From Plasmodium malariae (taxonomy: Eukaryota > Apicomplexa > Aconoidasida > Haemosporida > Plasmodiidae): 64,000 nt of DNA. The stretch lies in contig NC_041787.1 in NCBI RefSeq assembly GCF_900090045.1, positions 558,001-622,000 of the forward strand, read 5' to 3'. The position numbers and the translations under genes are program-made. This document shows, in pieces, positions 13,701-20,207 of this stretch. The notes beneath the pieces were generated by a model. The model saw nothing but the letters and a program-made list of their open reading frames with translations. It searched no databases and had not been told where the DNA came from. Each line of letters opens with the position of its first letter. Positions within the stretch are counted from its first letter, which is position 1.

Positions 13701-14970
13701 CAATAATTATTACAAGTATTATTCAGCCGTAGTGCAACTAATAGAACAGTTCGGCAAAGGAAGAAGAGACGAACCTTTTTACAAAAAGAATTGCACTAAA
13801 TGTAGCTGTGAGACAGCTATAAAATTCGTGAGAAAGGAAAAGAACTACAAAACAATATACAAACGGGGTAGAGAAAAAAATACGGGAAAAAAAGGGGGGG
13901 AAATATTGTTAGAAAAATGGAATAGAAACAGCAAGAAAAATAGGCATAAAAAATGGAATAAAAAATGGAATAAAAAATGCTCTAGGCACCTTCACAAGAT
14001 AACTGCTAAAAGTAATATTAAGCAAATTTACGCAATTTCACATTCATTCCATAATGCAAAAAATATTACGAATTATATCAACTTTTTAATGTACATTTTA
14101 AGCAAAAACAGTATAAGGAAAAATATTATGAAGCAAATAAGTCGTTTATATAAACACATAAAATCTTTGTTCAGTATAAGCATATCAAGTAATGAAAAAA
14201 AAAAAAAAATCAATATTGTACAATCGTACCTTAAAATAACAAAATTATATAAATTTTATGATATGAATATATATAATAAGAAAAACATAACTCATAATAT
14301 ATATAAAAAACAAAAAAAAGACTTATTTTTTTACAAACCATATTATTCATCCAAAAGGTTTTTATACCACGAAAAAGAATTCAGTTACTCAGAAGACAAT
14401 TCATGTGATAGTGTAAATTATAATGAACCAGAAAATGTACGAAACTTTCGAAGAAAATTAATTAGAAGAAGTAATAATCGAAGGTGTAATAATCAACTTT
14501 TAAATACTAAGAAAGAGGGAAATGTTCACAGGGAAAACATAGAAAGAAGTAGAATAAATACACATGCAATTTATTTTGCACGAAAAAAAAAAAAAGATAG
14601 CATAATATCCTTTGAGAAATTTCAAAATATAAGAAAATTACACCTTGATATAGAAGATCAGAAGTTATGTTATAACGATTTAAATATGTTATATTACATG
14701 AATAATTTTCAAAATAATACAGGTGTTCATTATTTTAATGAAAAAAACTTTTACAAGGGGGAAGATTATGATGACGTATTGTTATCTTCGAAAAGTTTGA
14801 TATCTTCGAATTATTATATACAAAAAGATTTAACGAAAGAAAAAAAGAAAAGAAAAAATGATAATTTATACTTTTTAAGTAAAGGAAATATATTTCAGCA
14901 TGTATATTACGTGTCTAAATCGTCAAAATATTTGTCCAAAATGCATCAGGGATGGACACCCTGGCTGTAA
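1765..14970 (+). CDS. Giant PIKK-like protein (divergent kinase domain plus FATC-like tail)
   Basis: A single uninterrupted 4,401-codon frame. The open frame begins at a TTG (1687); the first ATG, at 1765, is taken as the start. The N-terminal two thirds are hydrophobic/basic, probably helical and interrupted by low-complexity insertions, as expected of a HEAT/FAT solenoid but not proven. Near the C-terminus there are PIKK landmarks: YRVKCGQDLRID (residues 3070-3081, the ATP-site Lys and DLRxD element), GHRHLSN (3348-3354, catalytic loop), INIDLN (3365-3370, DFG-equivalent with the metal-binding Asp), and PEVVPIRVT just after. The protein ends in KMHQGWTPWL, like the FATC tail that closes ATR/ATM/TRRAP-type proteins. 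The catalytic-loop Asp of the family motif GDRHxxN is His here, so activity may be lost or altered. Family members act in DNA-damage signalling (ATR, ATM) or as inactive histone-acetyltransferase scaffolds (TRRAP/Tra1). Membership is a strong inference; the subfamily is undecided. Lipid PI3/PI4 kinases lack an FATC tail, which argues against them. Confidence 0.75.
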   Translation: MKNAYKKQIDVTLHIKQITNIVENLLKNNAEDSFYIKQVIYYFYFIYYLTHYSIDDDSTQILHRNRTRLFLKLNERLKIISTAVLYIIKNDIFSYNDIILNKEFVILENYENENYVLRNYLASVERGKKTHYIDFLKVKVKNEQLLPFMTIISCSTYNKLENLYIFMVITAYIIYTYLEKYNVRKGDLLIDDMYMYISDKYRMNGYLICVNKVINVVISFYVNLLNLGKHELISVLTGGGCNVAEKRSANMGNSGSIDHCENKSLNSNSTNSDNNSGLRRISRKIDDKDSNNDYYNACEGEAKYRKAAIDCVYIEEFTDKIWIYRKLKYLFKTICNGLLLILENLVCVNYLTFITLDVFVLVSKYNPSFIVKNRKIVINLFCKYALNSQLFFFFKNKFYGIFFQNDKLLTLEIFSSTVNCILEKLDNKYDNIRDLFLLLFFYIIYIKLYLVEKLKKNINCDRFDHFFLLALNSLNNYLCHLIIIWNFKKPIFNSLNELVSEYIGVYILAVNNFLIQDQVIFSEKKKEEKEVAKEIEKGQLFLTYFPNENVKEQRVSYTHRSKRDYEGYIHIMKTLEITMKETANVPTVDHSYIEGGNEGTLNYENRLKKKDEGPRPISNDRNSYNLINNNTGDDSLEKYCNNGSISKICKTLIRDFYKIIVVCTYKTKDKKKFFEIVISYFKKINPIQINFVKYYFINIILPFKKFLNDIYIKKRLFYICSFIMRRKNFEEVKKYLFSEIAFLCYYILNMLSILKYSPFLFNYLESNLNIIDINYLNKSLLDQEFKIHFYKFYKNNIDYFFLLLNCCKKEYFVMPIIIYNIYIFYEITKNISFYFACSKSCINKLFYYYSCTNLIKLFLLFFKFLKKIYYYNEEGNFMKINQVDNSIRNHYYGQIITYFIKHIFKKKKKFAHFFINFFVDLYLYNKLNKSVSFVFLFYQNFDIRMYLSLLRVLFKFSFFLHRRGKWIYAVEGISEKGEEGVACKEELYQGSANEELENRRMYLLTNVINDIFLELKFDILQENFYEIIKDRKEKICIKNHYKYNKIHLFILTLLKSDLLYSRYKNEHKFDLNINDFFVYFILEKNSFVFNCLLAKSSIHSYKVMKFYKRFLSYFKVNIEKIAKEKKKEKDDMGTFYEEKIDKNRSCHLTILNLFFKKFKNINVRNGYIGPNYSVFSGVCSWGNRGIYQEDDPPYYCERLSQCVLDKVNRGRHRTKGGEEVREVENKEEEVEQQQEQPQEQQQEQPQEQPQEQPQEQQHEQPQEQPQEQQQERQLKQIPMKKMRKSNKRDEVSFNAYNIIFLFLGYNLILNCLKYKEMNKKESFLMLANMFDMFLNKLKKGNNLREHKCLLKNAEYFLNLIYIIDAYQLKITNKLITILNEEDNNYSVNFPISSVLLNNKLETHKKNYVDKFFSNSVYNFYLNNIHIYKCWKNLTIYKNIIFNDNFFYFNTCTVLCIFDHVLYELIENIKKQIIERRMEISCRINPEHAEQQKDALYKIIDNYIHIIYINNVLTFISVYSKECCYIYSLFDFYIKINSFFNEIFQISYESCSIENVSCMKVKNFEKKLTDDMIFDLPTNSKGYENIQMNSDTNDIIENIYTFLISVLPFFQIDTNEIINLYIEFTHGNYMHIVKYFEHNKRVLLITGRCLYFIYGDEAMNINYNEEVLSKFSSNIILCNKYFFTSIIYIYMQSCIFVHNPVHIYYLLKNITSINKNILSPDVKKYLLSIYFLKRKEFYFCRMFAQSVFCDLDKRDGLRSEQNEEQSKERRNEQPNESPKKDANFTYDLKSYDDLINLYFMNISFCTEKQKLSTLLVNLKKSIYSYEHHLNRRNEFLNLVAGYCEHNLSLVPSYLRCSYAEVGKARKVQPTNDKTGNCTDNNHYSTHTHTHTHNNNNINSNSNSNGYTNFTYEKKPKNNALYINILNKDPLFIIKYVNKNKLIFEQDNELREAKFFFYKFAKYLKENSFYCYEFYIRSKLFSAYMNHNNEIREMVTRSKLNYSKYKVNPSYDIYYSNDKITNYNKCKVYPITNSGSFVRRFLSSDKKKDMLAFFIISKILKGIQSNDIFFPVYLLLRSSAEYKKYMEKYMFLFSLSDRTHNMSKYFTRMNLMNYKDINSFLFRHICIKASCRSDDILNKVVINYSIMNQNYLNFIYHVLHKGTACRYFNMTQSYINFSNYYVNDIEMINNNTSYIHMCTNCSKIAYNNFRDNFFTHLYCVCMNEQFLIINEIQRKKVNSYYALWIDSCKNNLFLLKLFSELYDEDKKSRGGGELRDSCIDISYIMRLKKIRKLIIKFSSCKEKFFDWDYVKSYLFSNFGGNRDDEKGNEQLSTEKGSEKGDCEKNYCEKYDKYVGLILTHLTFLQYVKTLFMYNTLNGMLNSFRFTFNYNINKQCNESGDLYIRNDFKVKNKLLFLFKNLFFFYYEKEILKKMLLLTHFQSGEKVNLIKQDEKNMKSKYKTSTCSGLFEKYTIGYTETTHDGNFYCDSNVIYDDRQNEGIIHVARCISSTSENENFNEVNSLKGNVSTKFDLHIYDFTAKIPVHMYALIYRNILNYFFEKKEHTNLKVILFSLFLHLYKKIPEIISVHLTAFYKMHIYNKHTRRTNRLFFSMLCTEGVSGMGSGLGSSMGSGLGSSMSSGVGSGMTGGMVNIMNNSMDNNTGGDIGSSSDDIFEKKGEHKNVINVWEKRPNIINSHFEGKYSGVEIEFNKGKEIINEIGDIFPYSSFTKGRNVYMENNEFVNSSHNGDFHDIYKKKNRTISQFFMRTKNSNFLFCLDFNNSVTNLLNSIELIFSRIFHTILSYVKYTVKVYKKKKKFFSCIRKGKEKKISKEENAVEQINGFIKINVNEPCKLDELWKNKFLFFLIFLNELVLYLNNECEQSNPFMTYFFFRMHLMSTPHTYITRGVELYTKNLIEEELKKIYIIFAHFYCYLYIKKKIKLTKDVEECVKKHMSMTNNLRGNILDNFHAFHFEMLIEFLSNFTIFLNRIIQNRNKNENIGNSFFSDFIKYKSYSSVNELQHVNIYIEDKQSHNLISYNKIANFSKSAYTITIDNNSTKIVTIIFMNGQVISYRVKCGQDLRIDKYIYDIFDFTFCILGKGKVTGTTPYDKIPYNNVFKKVENIVKVKVNGGRGEAEAEAETEAAAAAVNYKKRVDNEHFEEGKTPFFFFFHHRRGAPIHLPDIIYLSNMVGIVKKNKSVTTILSLINEEDKKKFDKNFNEKFLKRVKKYDKERVPLKIYSKHISSNLLYDNINKQRQNYKEGEFRDSVKKQMTPLMTEKQHKHRIKKVMKERMLREVYYELKEEYEKYIHSVKLYIHMLSNNNKEYFENRKMYTSSLIVNSCINFITKVGHRHLSNILYDYINHDIINIDLNVSFQRGIYLRKPEVVPIRVTDIFWNATIFNFSSSFFIYNLNEISSILCEYKDYYLRNFHQFFFYPFYYNERKKNFDLLHSADFLFCEYSINKNYHPERNYEAHLSDDFLSLIYSMSNLFNSIYMNHTFIIKNINECKKGIGMCPHFYSTYCNNGKLKMKIAKLLGSQLYLLHFGKIINNSDHYVKKEFSKISRSLCKHEFLTKQKKKEDEKGLKYRTLYIQQEEASDKKQCSIELQEYSFILPSSNFNDSIFNDTEKDVIEISFKKDAKSLLKETPLYSLNKLSKIFKLKQVINNVYLLKCEKYTKILFRIYYKFNSVQQIHTKNFPFAKMYIEECVRINYSNYNNDDKKEYIKNITQILCHNFFVIESMVTQNRKKSYEYYIYFMSFLFYSLSFINLKKIIKKYISHKTKNFRKYYLKEHFFFPIVKGGYLRKVLTYISSYLYHIKYNNIIYYVSNLADQYSKKYSNNMLLPNEEILNEQKQVEYCLEDATHVINSKPFEKIKNYLNIINELIKSIDHMFHIIIRRYTRILNVIITYSTMFIFLYLKNSHMKIEEREKIFYSHYNNFNIKYDFLHERFNNFPLRERIHTYYISFKILYILKYIQYFLCNNYYKYYSAVVQLIEQFGKGRRDEPFYKKNCTKCSCETAIKFVRKEKNYKTIYKRGREKNTGKKGGEILLEKWNRNSKKNRHKKWNKKWNKKCSRHLHKITAKSNIKQIYAISHSFHNAKNITNYINFLMYILSKNSIRKNIMKQISRLYKHIKSLFSISISSNEKKKKINIVQSYLKITKLYKFYDMNIYNKKNITHNIYKKQKKDLFFYKPYYSSKRFLYHEKEFSYSEDNSCDSVNYNEPENVRNFRRKLIRRSNNRRCNNQLLNTKKEGNVHRENIERSRINTHAIYFARKKKKDSIISFEKFQNIRKLHLDIEDQKLCYNDLNMLYYMNNFQNNTGVHYFNEKNFYKGEDYDDVLLSSKSLISSNYYIQKDLTKEKKKRKNDNLYFLSKGNIFQHVYYVSKSSKYLSKMHQGWTPWL
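5457..5580 (+). repeat. Gln/Glu-rich coding minisatellite (EQPQ/EQQQ units)
   Basis: Inside the PIKK-like frame, a 12-base unit coding Glu-Gln-Pro-Gln or Glu-Gln-Gln-Gln recurs about ten times. It stays in frame and is probably a disordered insertion of variable length between structured segments. The antisense open frame across it is only a shadow. Confidence 0.85.
9607..9720 (+). repeat. Gly/Ser/Met coding repeat
   Basis: Inside the PIKK-like frame, degenerate units coding GSGLGSSM-type peptides repeat in tandem, followed by a Met/Asn/Gly-rich stretch. It is an in-frame low-complexity insertion in the C-terminal third, upstream of the kinase-like region. Glycine-rich repeats are unusual for this Lys/Asn-dominated protein. 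Confidence 0.8.
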
Positions 14971-14990
14971 CCTTTTTTTCCAGTTTATCT

Positions 14991-15053
14991 TATTTCGTAT
15001 TTCCTATTACTTATTTCGTATTTCCTATTACTTATTTCTCGTTTCCTATTACT
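14991..15053 (+). repeat. 21-bp direct repeat, three copies, in the 3' flank of the PIKK-like gene
   Basis: Two perfect 21-base copies (14991-15011 and 15012-15032) and a third with a two-base change (15033-15053), each ending in TTTCCTATTACT, lie 20 bases after the stop codon. They probably sit in the 3' UTR. No function is evident. Confidence 0.85.
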
Positions 15054-16281
15054 TAATTATTATTTATTTTTTACGTTTTACATTTTATTTTTTACTTTAT
15101 ACTTTTTCTTTTTTTTTTTCCAGTTCATGTTTTTGTTTAGAAATTATTAAAAAAACAGTCGGATCCTTTTAGTGTTTCTCCGTATATTGTTTTTACCTAA
15201 TTAATGCATTTATATATATATGTGTATGTACATGTATGTATATGTATGTATGCGTACTGAGTGCATATAGTAGTATATATATATTAACGGCTTAGTTTCA
15301 TGCACGTATTTATTCGTGAATTTACGTAGTCAAGTAATACACTTATAAAGGCTCCCACTTTTTATATTACACATTTGAACACGTTAGTGATACATGACAT
15401 GATTGCTTACAATTTTACAAGGATATGTACTCCGAACGTTCTTATTCTGTATTAATATTTATTTATTATATATTAGAGTAAAGCTTCTTTTTTCTTTTTT
15501 TTTTTTTCCATAAAATTTATACTTAGAATTTAAAAAAATATATTTGTACAATTTATAATTTATAAGTTAATTTTTTGTTAATTTGTTTGTGTTAATTCAT
15601 ATATTTTAATTCATACCAAAAAAATGCATAAATACTTATTTTAAATTTTGTATATGAAAATATTAAATGCATCATTTTATATATTTTTAATTTTTTATGT
15701 ACTCTTCGCATGTAACAAAGAGGAAAACGAACGTGAAAAAATTATGTAAATATGTCTACACAAGAACTAAAAAGGTATTAAGGATTTATCAAAATAACAA
15801 AAAAAAAAAAAAAAAAAAACTATATATATATATATATAAAATAAAATAAAATAAAATAAACGAAAGTAAACGAAAATTAAAAATAAGAAAAACATAAAAA
15901 ATAAGGGAAAAAGAATGAAGTGGGCAATATTTCAACACATTTTATTATTATAAGCGTGCATAATAAAAACAAACGATTTGCATCATGTTTCTCTCTTATG
16001 GAGATCCCAGTAGGCATATGTACAAGCACAAAGATATACTCGCGTATTCATGCATGAGCGAACTTACACATACACATATATATGCATATACATATATATA
16101 TATGTGCGTGCGCGTACACATAATTTCGGTTACAGATACACTTTCTAATTAATTCAACGGACGGATAGAAACATCCCCCCTGCGTTGTTCACGAAAAAAA
16201 ATAAGACAAGGATTTGATATATGGAAATACATTCCATTTCATAATTCTTCTTTATGGGGTAAAAAATATACACGTATATGA

Positions 16282-16282
<1 letters not shown>

Positions 16283-16333
<51 letters not shown>
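16283..16333. repeat. (TA)n microsatellite
   Basis: About 25 uninterrupted TA dinucleotides next to the 3' end of the syntaxin gene. This is a typical length-polymorphic locus in AT-rich Plasmodium genomes. Confidence 0.95.
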
Positions 16334-16339
<6 letters not shown>

Positions 16340-16380
16340 CACATATATATGTACCAACCCATACACATATTTGTCAAAAA

Positions 16381-17280
16381 TTAGCCAAATATTGAAAAAT
16401 GTAATAACTTAAAATAAATAAAATAAATAAATATTACTAACGTTATAGCGGCTAGACACCAAGTGAATTTCTGTTGCTTCACATTATGATATGTTTTCTT
16501 TAGTTCCTTTGCGCTATTAAAGGCATTTACATTAGTATCATATACATTATTATTCAAGATTTCAATATTTTCTTTTTGAGTAAAAACAAGATTAGCTAAA
16601 TCCTTGAAAACTTCTTGTGCTTGTACCACTTGGCCTTGTATTTTTTTAATTCCCTCAAATCTTTCATTAGCTATTTCATGTTCAATTAAAAGATCATTTT
16701 CATTAAATTGATCTAATTCATAATCATATAAATTCGAAGATTCAATAAAATCATCATTATTTACATAACTTTTCTCTAAATTTAAAATAAAATTATCATT
16801 GGCAAAATCACTGGAAACAAATTTATTATTTTTCTTTTTATTTAAAGAAATGTTATTTATGTTATTATTATAATGCATCTCACCATTTTCAATATTTGGT
16901 AATTCATTAGCTGCTTTTTTTACATTCACAGATATATTTTCTAATTTATTTACTTCATTTTTAAAATGTATATTTAACTTTTCAAAAATATACTTTTTTT
17001 TTTGCTTTTCAAAAGGATTTTCAGCAAATTTTATTTCCCATTCACGAAATAAATTTTCTGTCTCGATTACTTTAACATAAATTTGTTGTATTTCTTCATG
17101 TAATGCTTCTATAATTCTTTTTGATATTAAATTGTTTTTTAAGTTTTCTAAATTTTCTTCTGCATATATCATATTTTTTTTAATAAGCAATATATTATCT
17201 TTAATTTTCTTTTCATTATTGTCTTCTTTTCCTTCCTCTACGTATGTAATCTTTGCCCTTTCATAATTCTTATATGACAT
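16381..17280 (-). CDS. Qa-SNARE, syntaxin family
   Basis: A single-exon, 299-residue tail-anchored protein. The open frame extends 5' to 17481 as a Phe-rich stretch, but the ATG at 17280, preceded by an A-rich context, gives the expected soluble N-terminus. Residues 20-140 are helical and charged, as in a syntaxin Habc region, followed by an Asn-rich linker (150-200). The SNARE motif runs about 204-268, with FKDLANLVFTQ (225-235); Gln235 is the expected zero-layer Gln of a Qa-SNARE. A hydrophobic segment (about 274-292) ends the protein and would anchor it in the membrane. Qa-SNAREs pair with Qb, Qc and R-SNAREs to drive vesicle fusion. The FKDLA core resembles endosomal/vacuolar syntaxins (Pep12/STX7 type) somewhat more than plasma-membrane ones, but compartment assignment is tentative. 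Confidence 0.85.
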   Translation of the reverse strand: MSYKNYERAKITYVEEGKEDNNEKKIKDNILLIKKNMIYAEENLENLKNNLISKRIIEALHEEIQQIYVKVIETENLFREWEIKFAENPFEKQKKKYIFEKLNIHFKNEVNKLENISVNVKKAANELPNIENGEMHYNNNINNISLNKKKNNKFVSSDFANDNFILNLEKSYVNNDDFIESSNLYDYELDQFNENDLLIEHEIANERFEGIKKIQGQVVQAQEVFKDLANLVFTQKENIEILNNNVYDTNVNAFNSAKELKKTYHNVKQQKFTWCLAAITLVIFIYFIYFKLLHFSIFG

Positions 17281-19693
17281 TTTTTTCACACATTTATGGG
17301 CGTTCAAGAGGGTGTAAAATTGTGTAATAAAAAACAAAAAAAAAAATAAAAAAGAGAAATAGAGAAGTGATGTGAAGTTATAAAATGAGAAGAGAATCGA
17401 TGAGATGGTAAAGCTGGAAAATGGGATGAAAAAAAAAAAAAAAAAATATAAAAATATTTTTATATATTTTTCATAAACCAAAGTATATGGTTAAAATGGG
17501 CATGCACGTGTACTAATTTATCTCGGACAGAAACATAATTCATATATTATTGACAAATGCCAAATAATACACAAAATGAAGAAAAAGGAACAAAAAAATT
17601 ATTTGTCCTGTATTTTTTCAGCTGTATATCCATAAATACGTTATATGTACATGTATACATGTATACATAAATATATATATATACATAAATTCGTAAATAT
17701 CTGCATAAATGGGTAAATAATGAAAAATTGAATGAACGAATATGTATATTTATATAATTGTGTATATGTATATATGTATATGGGTATATGTGTATATGGG
17801 TATATGTGTATATGGGTATATGTGTATATGGGTATATGTGTATATGGGTATATGTGTATATGGGTATATGTGTATATGGGTATATGTGTATATGGGTATA
17901 TGTGTATATGGGTATATGTGTATATGTGTATATGTGTATATGGGTATATGTGTATTTGCGTATATGTGTATATGGGTATATGTGTATATGGGTATGTGTA
18001 TATGGGTATATGTGTATTTGCGTATATGTTTTTATGGGTATATGTGTATATGGGTATATGTGTATATGGGTATATGGGTATATGTGTATATGGGTATATG
18101 GGTATATGGATATATGGGTATATGGGTATATGGGTATATGGGTATATGGGTATATGGGTATATGGGTATATGGGTATATGGGTATATGGGTATATGGGTA
18201 TATGGGTATATGGGTATATGGGTATATGGGTATATGGGTATATGGGTATATGTGTATATATGTACATACAAATACACCAATTTAACTGAAGTTGAGAAAA
18301 TAATTGCAGTTTTGCGTTTTCTTTTATTCTGCAAAAATGCATAAAAAATGTGAAGTAAAATATAAGTATGGAACGCAAATAAAATAAAAAAAGAAGGAAA
18401 CAATTCCGTGCAGTACTGTACATACATATATGCGTATATGTATATATATTTATGTAAATATAAATTTATTTATACATGAAAAATTTATACGCTGGTAAAA
18501 AACGCTAACACATGTTAACGAAAAAAAAAAAGAATATATGCAAATTTTATTGTAATCAGAAAACAATTTCATTTCTACATTTGAATTATTTTCTATAAGC
18601 ACAAAATTTTAAAAAAAACTTAAAACATACAATTTATTTTAAAGGTAAAAATAAAAATAAAATTTTTAAAATAAAACAAAACCAATAAAAATATGTATAA
18701 CCCGTCCCATAAAAAAGCTATTAAATGAAAAAGCAATTACGCTAACCCAAAATCACCTAATGCAAAAAAATTATTTATATATTCGTTAAAAATGTCAAAT
18801 TATTAAAAAAACACTGAAAATAATTCTAAAATAGGCGGACTGTACATTTATGCGCAAATGTACATTTATTTGTATATATACGGCCAAACCATATACTCAC
18901 TCGTAAAATATATATAACTGGTATTTTTTTTAATTTATTTTTTTTTTTAACATAGTAGCACGCAATCCAACACGTCCTTTTTGTCAACATTAACGATTTT
19001 TTGCGATATATTAAATCTCAATATTTCGAAACAGAAAATCTTAAACACTTCTTATAGATAAGAAGAAATGTATACCATTTTATATATACACCATATAAAA
19101 GGATTTAAAGCTTCTTTATGTAGTAAAATTAAAAACTTAAAAAATTTTGTTTCCTTTTTTGTAATATGCAGAATTTGGTTAGTAAATGTTCTACGTTAAT
19201 GGATAAAATAAAAAAAAATATAATAAGTATGTTAATGATAATCATAATAATGATAATAATTATTATTGTTATAATAACAATCTTAATGGTATTGACAGTT
19301 TTAACAGTAATAACAATCATGCTTTTATTTGTACTTTCATTTAAAAAAAAAGGGGAAATAACTGTTATGTGCATAAATGAAATACTGCCAACTTTTCGGT
19401 ATTTAGAATACATATGTTAAAACAAATTTAATAATAAAAATGTTTATACAGTTTTACTTATCATTTTGCTGTATGTAGTAAGTCCCATTAAAGAAAAACT
19501 TCTTTTAAATAGTTTAAGACAAACAAAAACAATATGATATTTTTTGTTAAACAAAAAAATAAAAAAATAAAATGATATAAAATTAAATTAAATGAAATAA
19601 GATGATATAACTTGAGGCAAAAATAAACGTAATGGGTATAGTGCAAAAAAATAAAATCGGATGAAGTAATATTTTTAATTGCGCGTTATAGTG

Positions 19694-19726
<33 letters not shown>

Positions 19727-20207
19727 TGAAAAAAAACATTAGCGTTTTTATAATTGCAGCCAAATGGAATTTTGTTCAAAATATTTTTATTACATTGACA
19801 AAATTATCAATAATAATAAAGATAAATTTTTTTCTTGAAGTGTTATAAAGACAACGTAGAAAGACAAAAAAAAAAAAAAAAATAAATAAACAAAAATAAA
19901 AAAAGTAAATAAATAAGGAAAAACAACAATAATAGTATGATCTATTTTCTATTAAAATGTAAAGAGTTTACTGTAGAGCAACATCACAAAAGAATTCTAT
20001 TTTCATGGCAGTGTTAGATACAAGATAATAGCATTATAAAAAAAAGTAGAGAATTATACATAAAGAAAGCTATAGTAAAATATATTAATGAATAACTAGG
20101 TTGTTTATTTTTTCTACTTTAATTCTTTCCTTAATAAAATTATTTCATAATATATTTATTTATATATATGTATTATGTGCATACACATGTTCTCTATTTT
20201 TATGCCC
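17281..20207. promoter_or_regulatory. 2.9-kb spacer upstream of the syntaxin gene, with a large minisatellite
   Basis: Between two minus-strand genes: the syntaxin promoter and 5' UTR, then the 3' flank of the zinc-finger gene. It contains the GGGTATAT array (17780-18257), a T-run/A-run junction near 19695-19725 and mixed A/T tracts. An 84-codon ATG frame at 19166-19420 (+) encodes an Ile/Met/Thr-rich hydrophobic peptide from ATA/ATT-type codons and is treated as chance. The many open frames across the minisatellite on both strands are artefacts of its period. Confidence 0.65.
17780..18257 (+). repeat. GGGTATAT / GGGTATATGTGTATAT minisatellite
   Basis: A two-zone array. From about 17780 to 18060 the unit is mainly 16 bases, alternating GGGTATAT with GTGTATAT and including a few GCGTAT or TTTAT variants. 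From about 18065 to 18250 it becomes an almost pure 8-base unit GGGTATAT; from 18116 to 18246 seventeen GGG triplets occur at exactly 8-base spacing. This G3-N5 pattern satisfies the canonical intramolecular G-quadruplex rule many times over on the plus strand. The unit differs from the known Plasmodium telomere repeat (GGGTT[T/C]A), so this is not a telomere remnant. Confidence 0.95.

Larger units (their letters stand above)
14971..16380. other. Intergenic spacer between convergent genes (PIKK-like and syntaxin)
   Basis: The 3' flanks of two converging genes. Besides the 21-bp repeat it contains an A-run near 15799-15818 followed by TA and AATAA-type repeats, and a (TA)n microsatellite at 16283-16333 about 50 bases beyond the syntaxin stop. 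Both genes presumably end transcription here. No coding or RNA gene is seen. Confidence 0.7.

Noticed and set aside
1765..14970. Lipid phosphatidylinositol 4-kinase alpha as the identity of the giant protein
   Set aside because: Lipid PI4/PI3 kinases lack the terminal GWxPW FATC-type ending seen here, and the PEVVPIRVT segment fits protein-kinase-type PIKKs better.
17780..18257. Internal telomere remnant or chromosome fusion scar
   Set aside because: The unit is GGGTATAT, not the Plasmodium telomere heptamer GGGTT[T/C]A, and no subtelomeric genes flank it.
17641..18427. Long open frames on both strands over the GGGTATAT array
   Set aside because: An 8-base unit cycles through all three frames without stops; the Tyr/Gly/Ile or Tyr/Pro/His periodic peptides are translation artefacts of the repeat.
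19166..19420. 84-codon ATG frame with a hydrophobic stretch
   Set aside because: Composition is dominated by ATA/ATT/ATG slippage-like codons, the opposite strand is equally open, and nothing conserved is visible.
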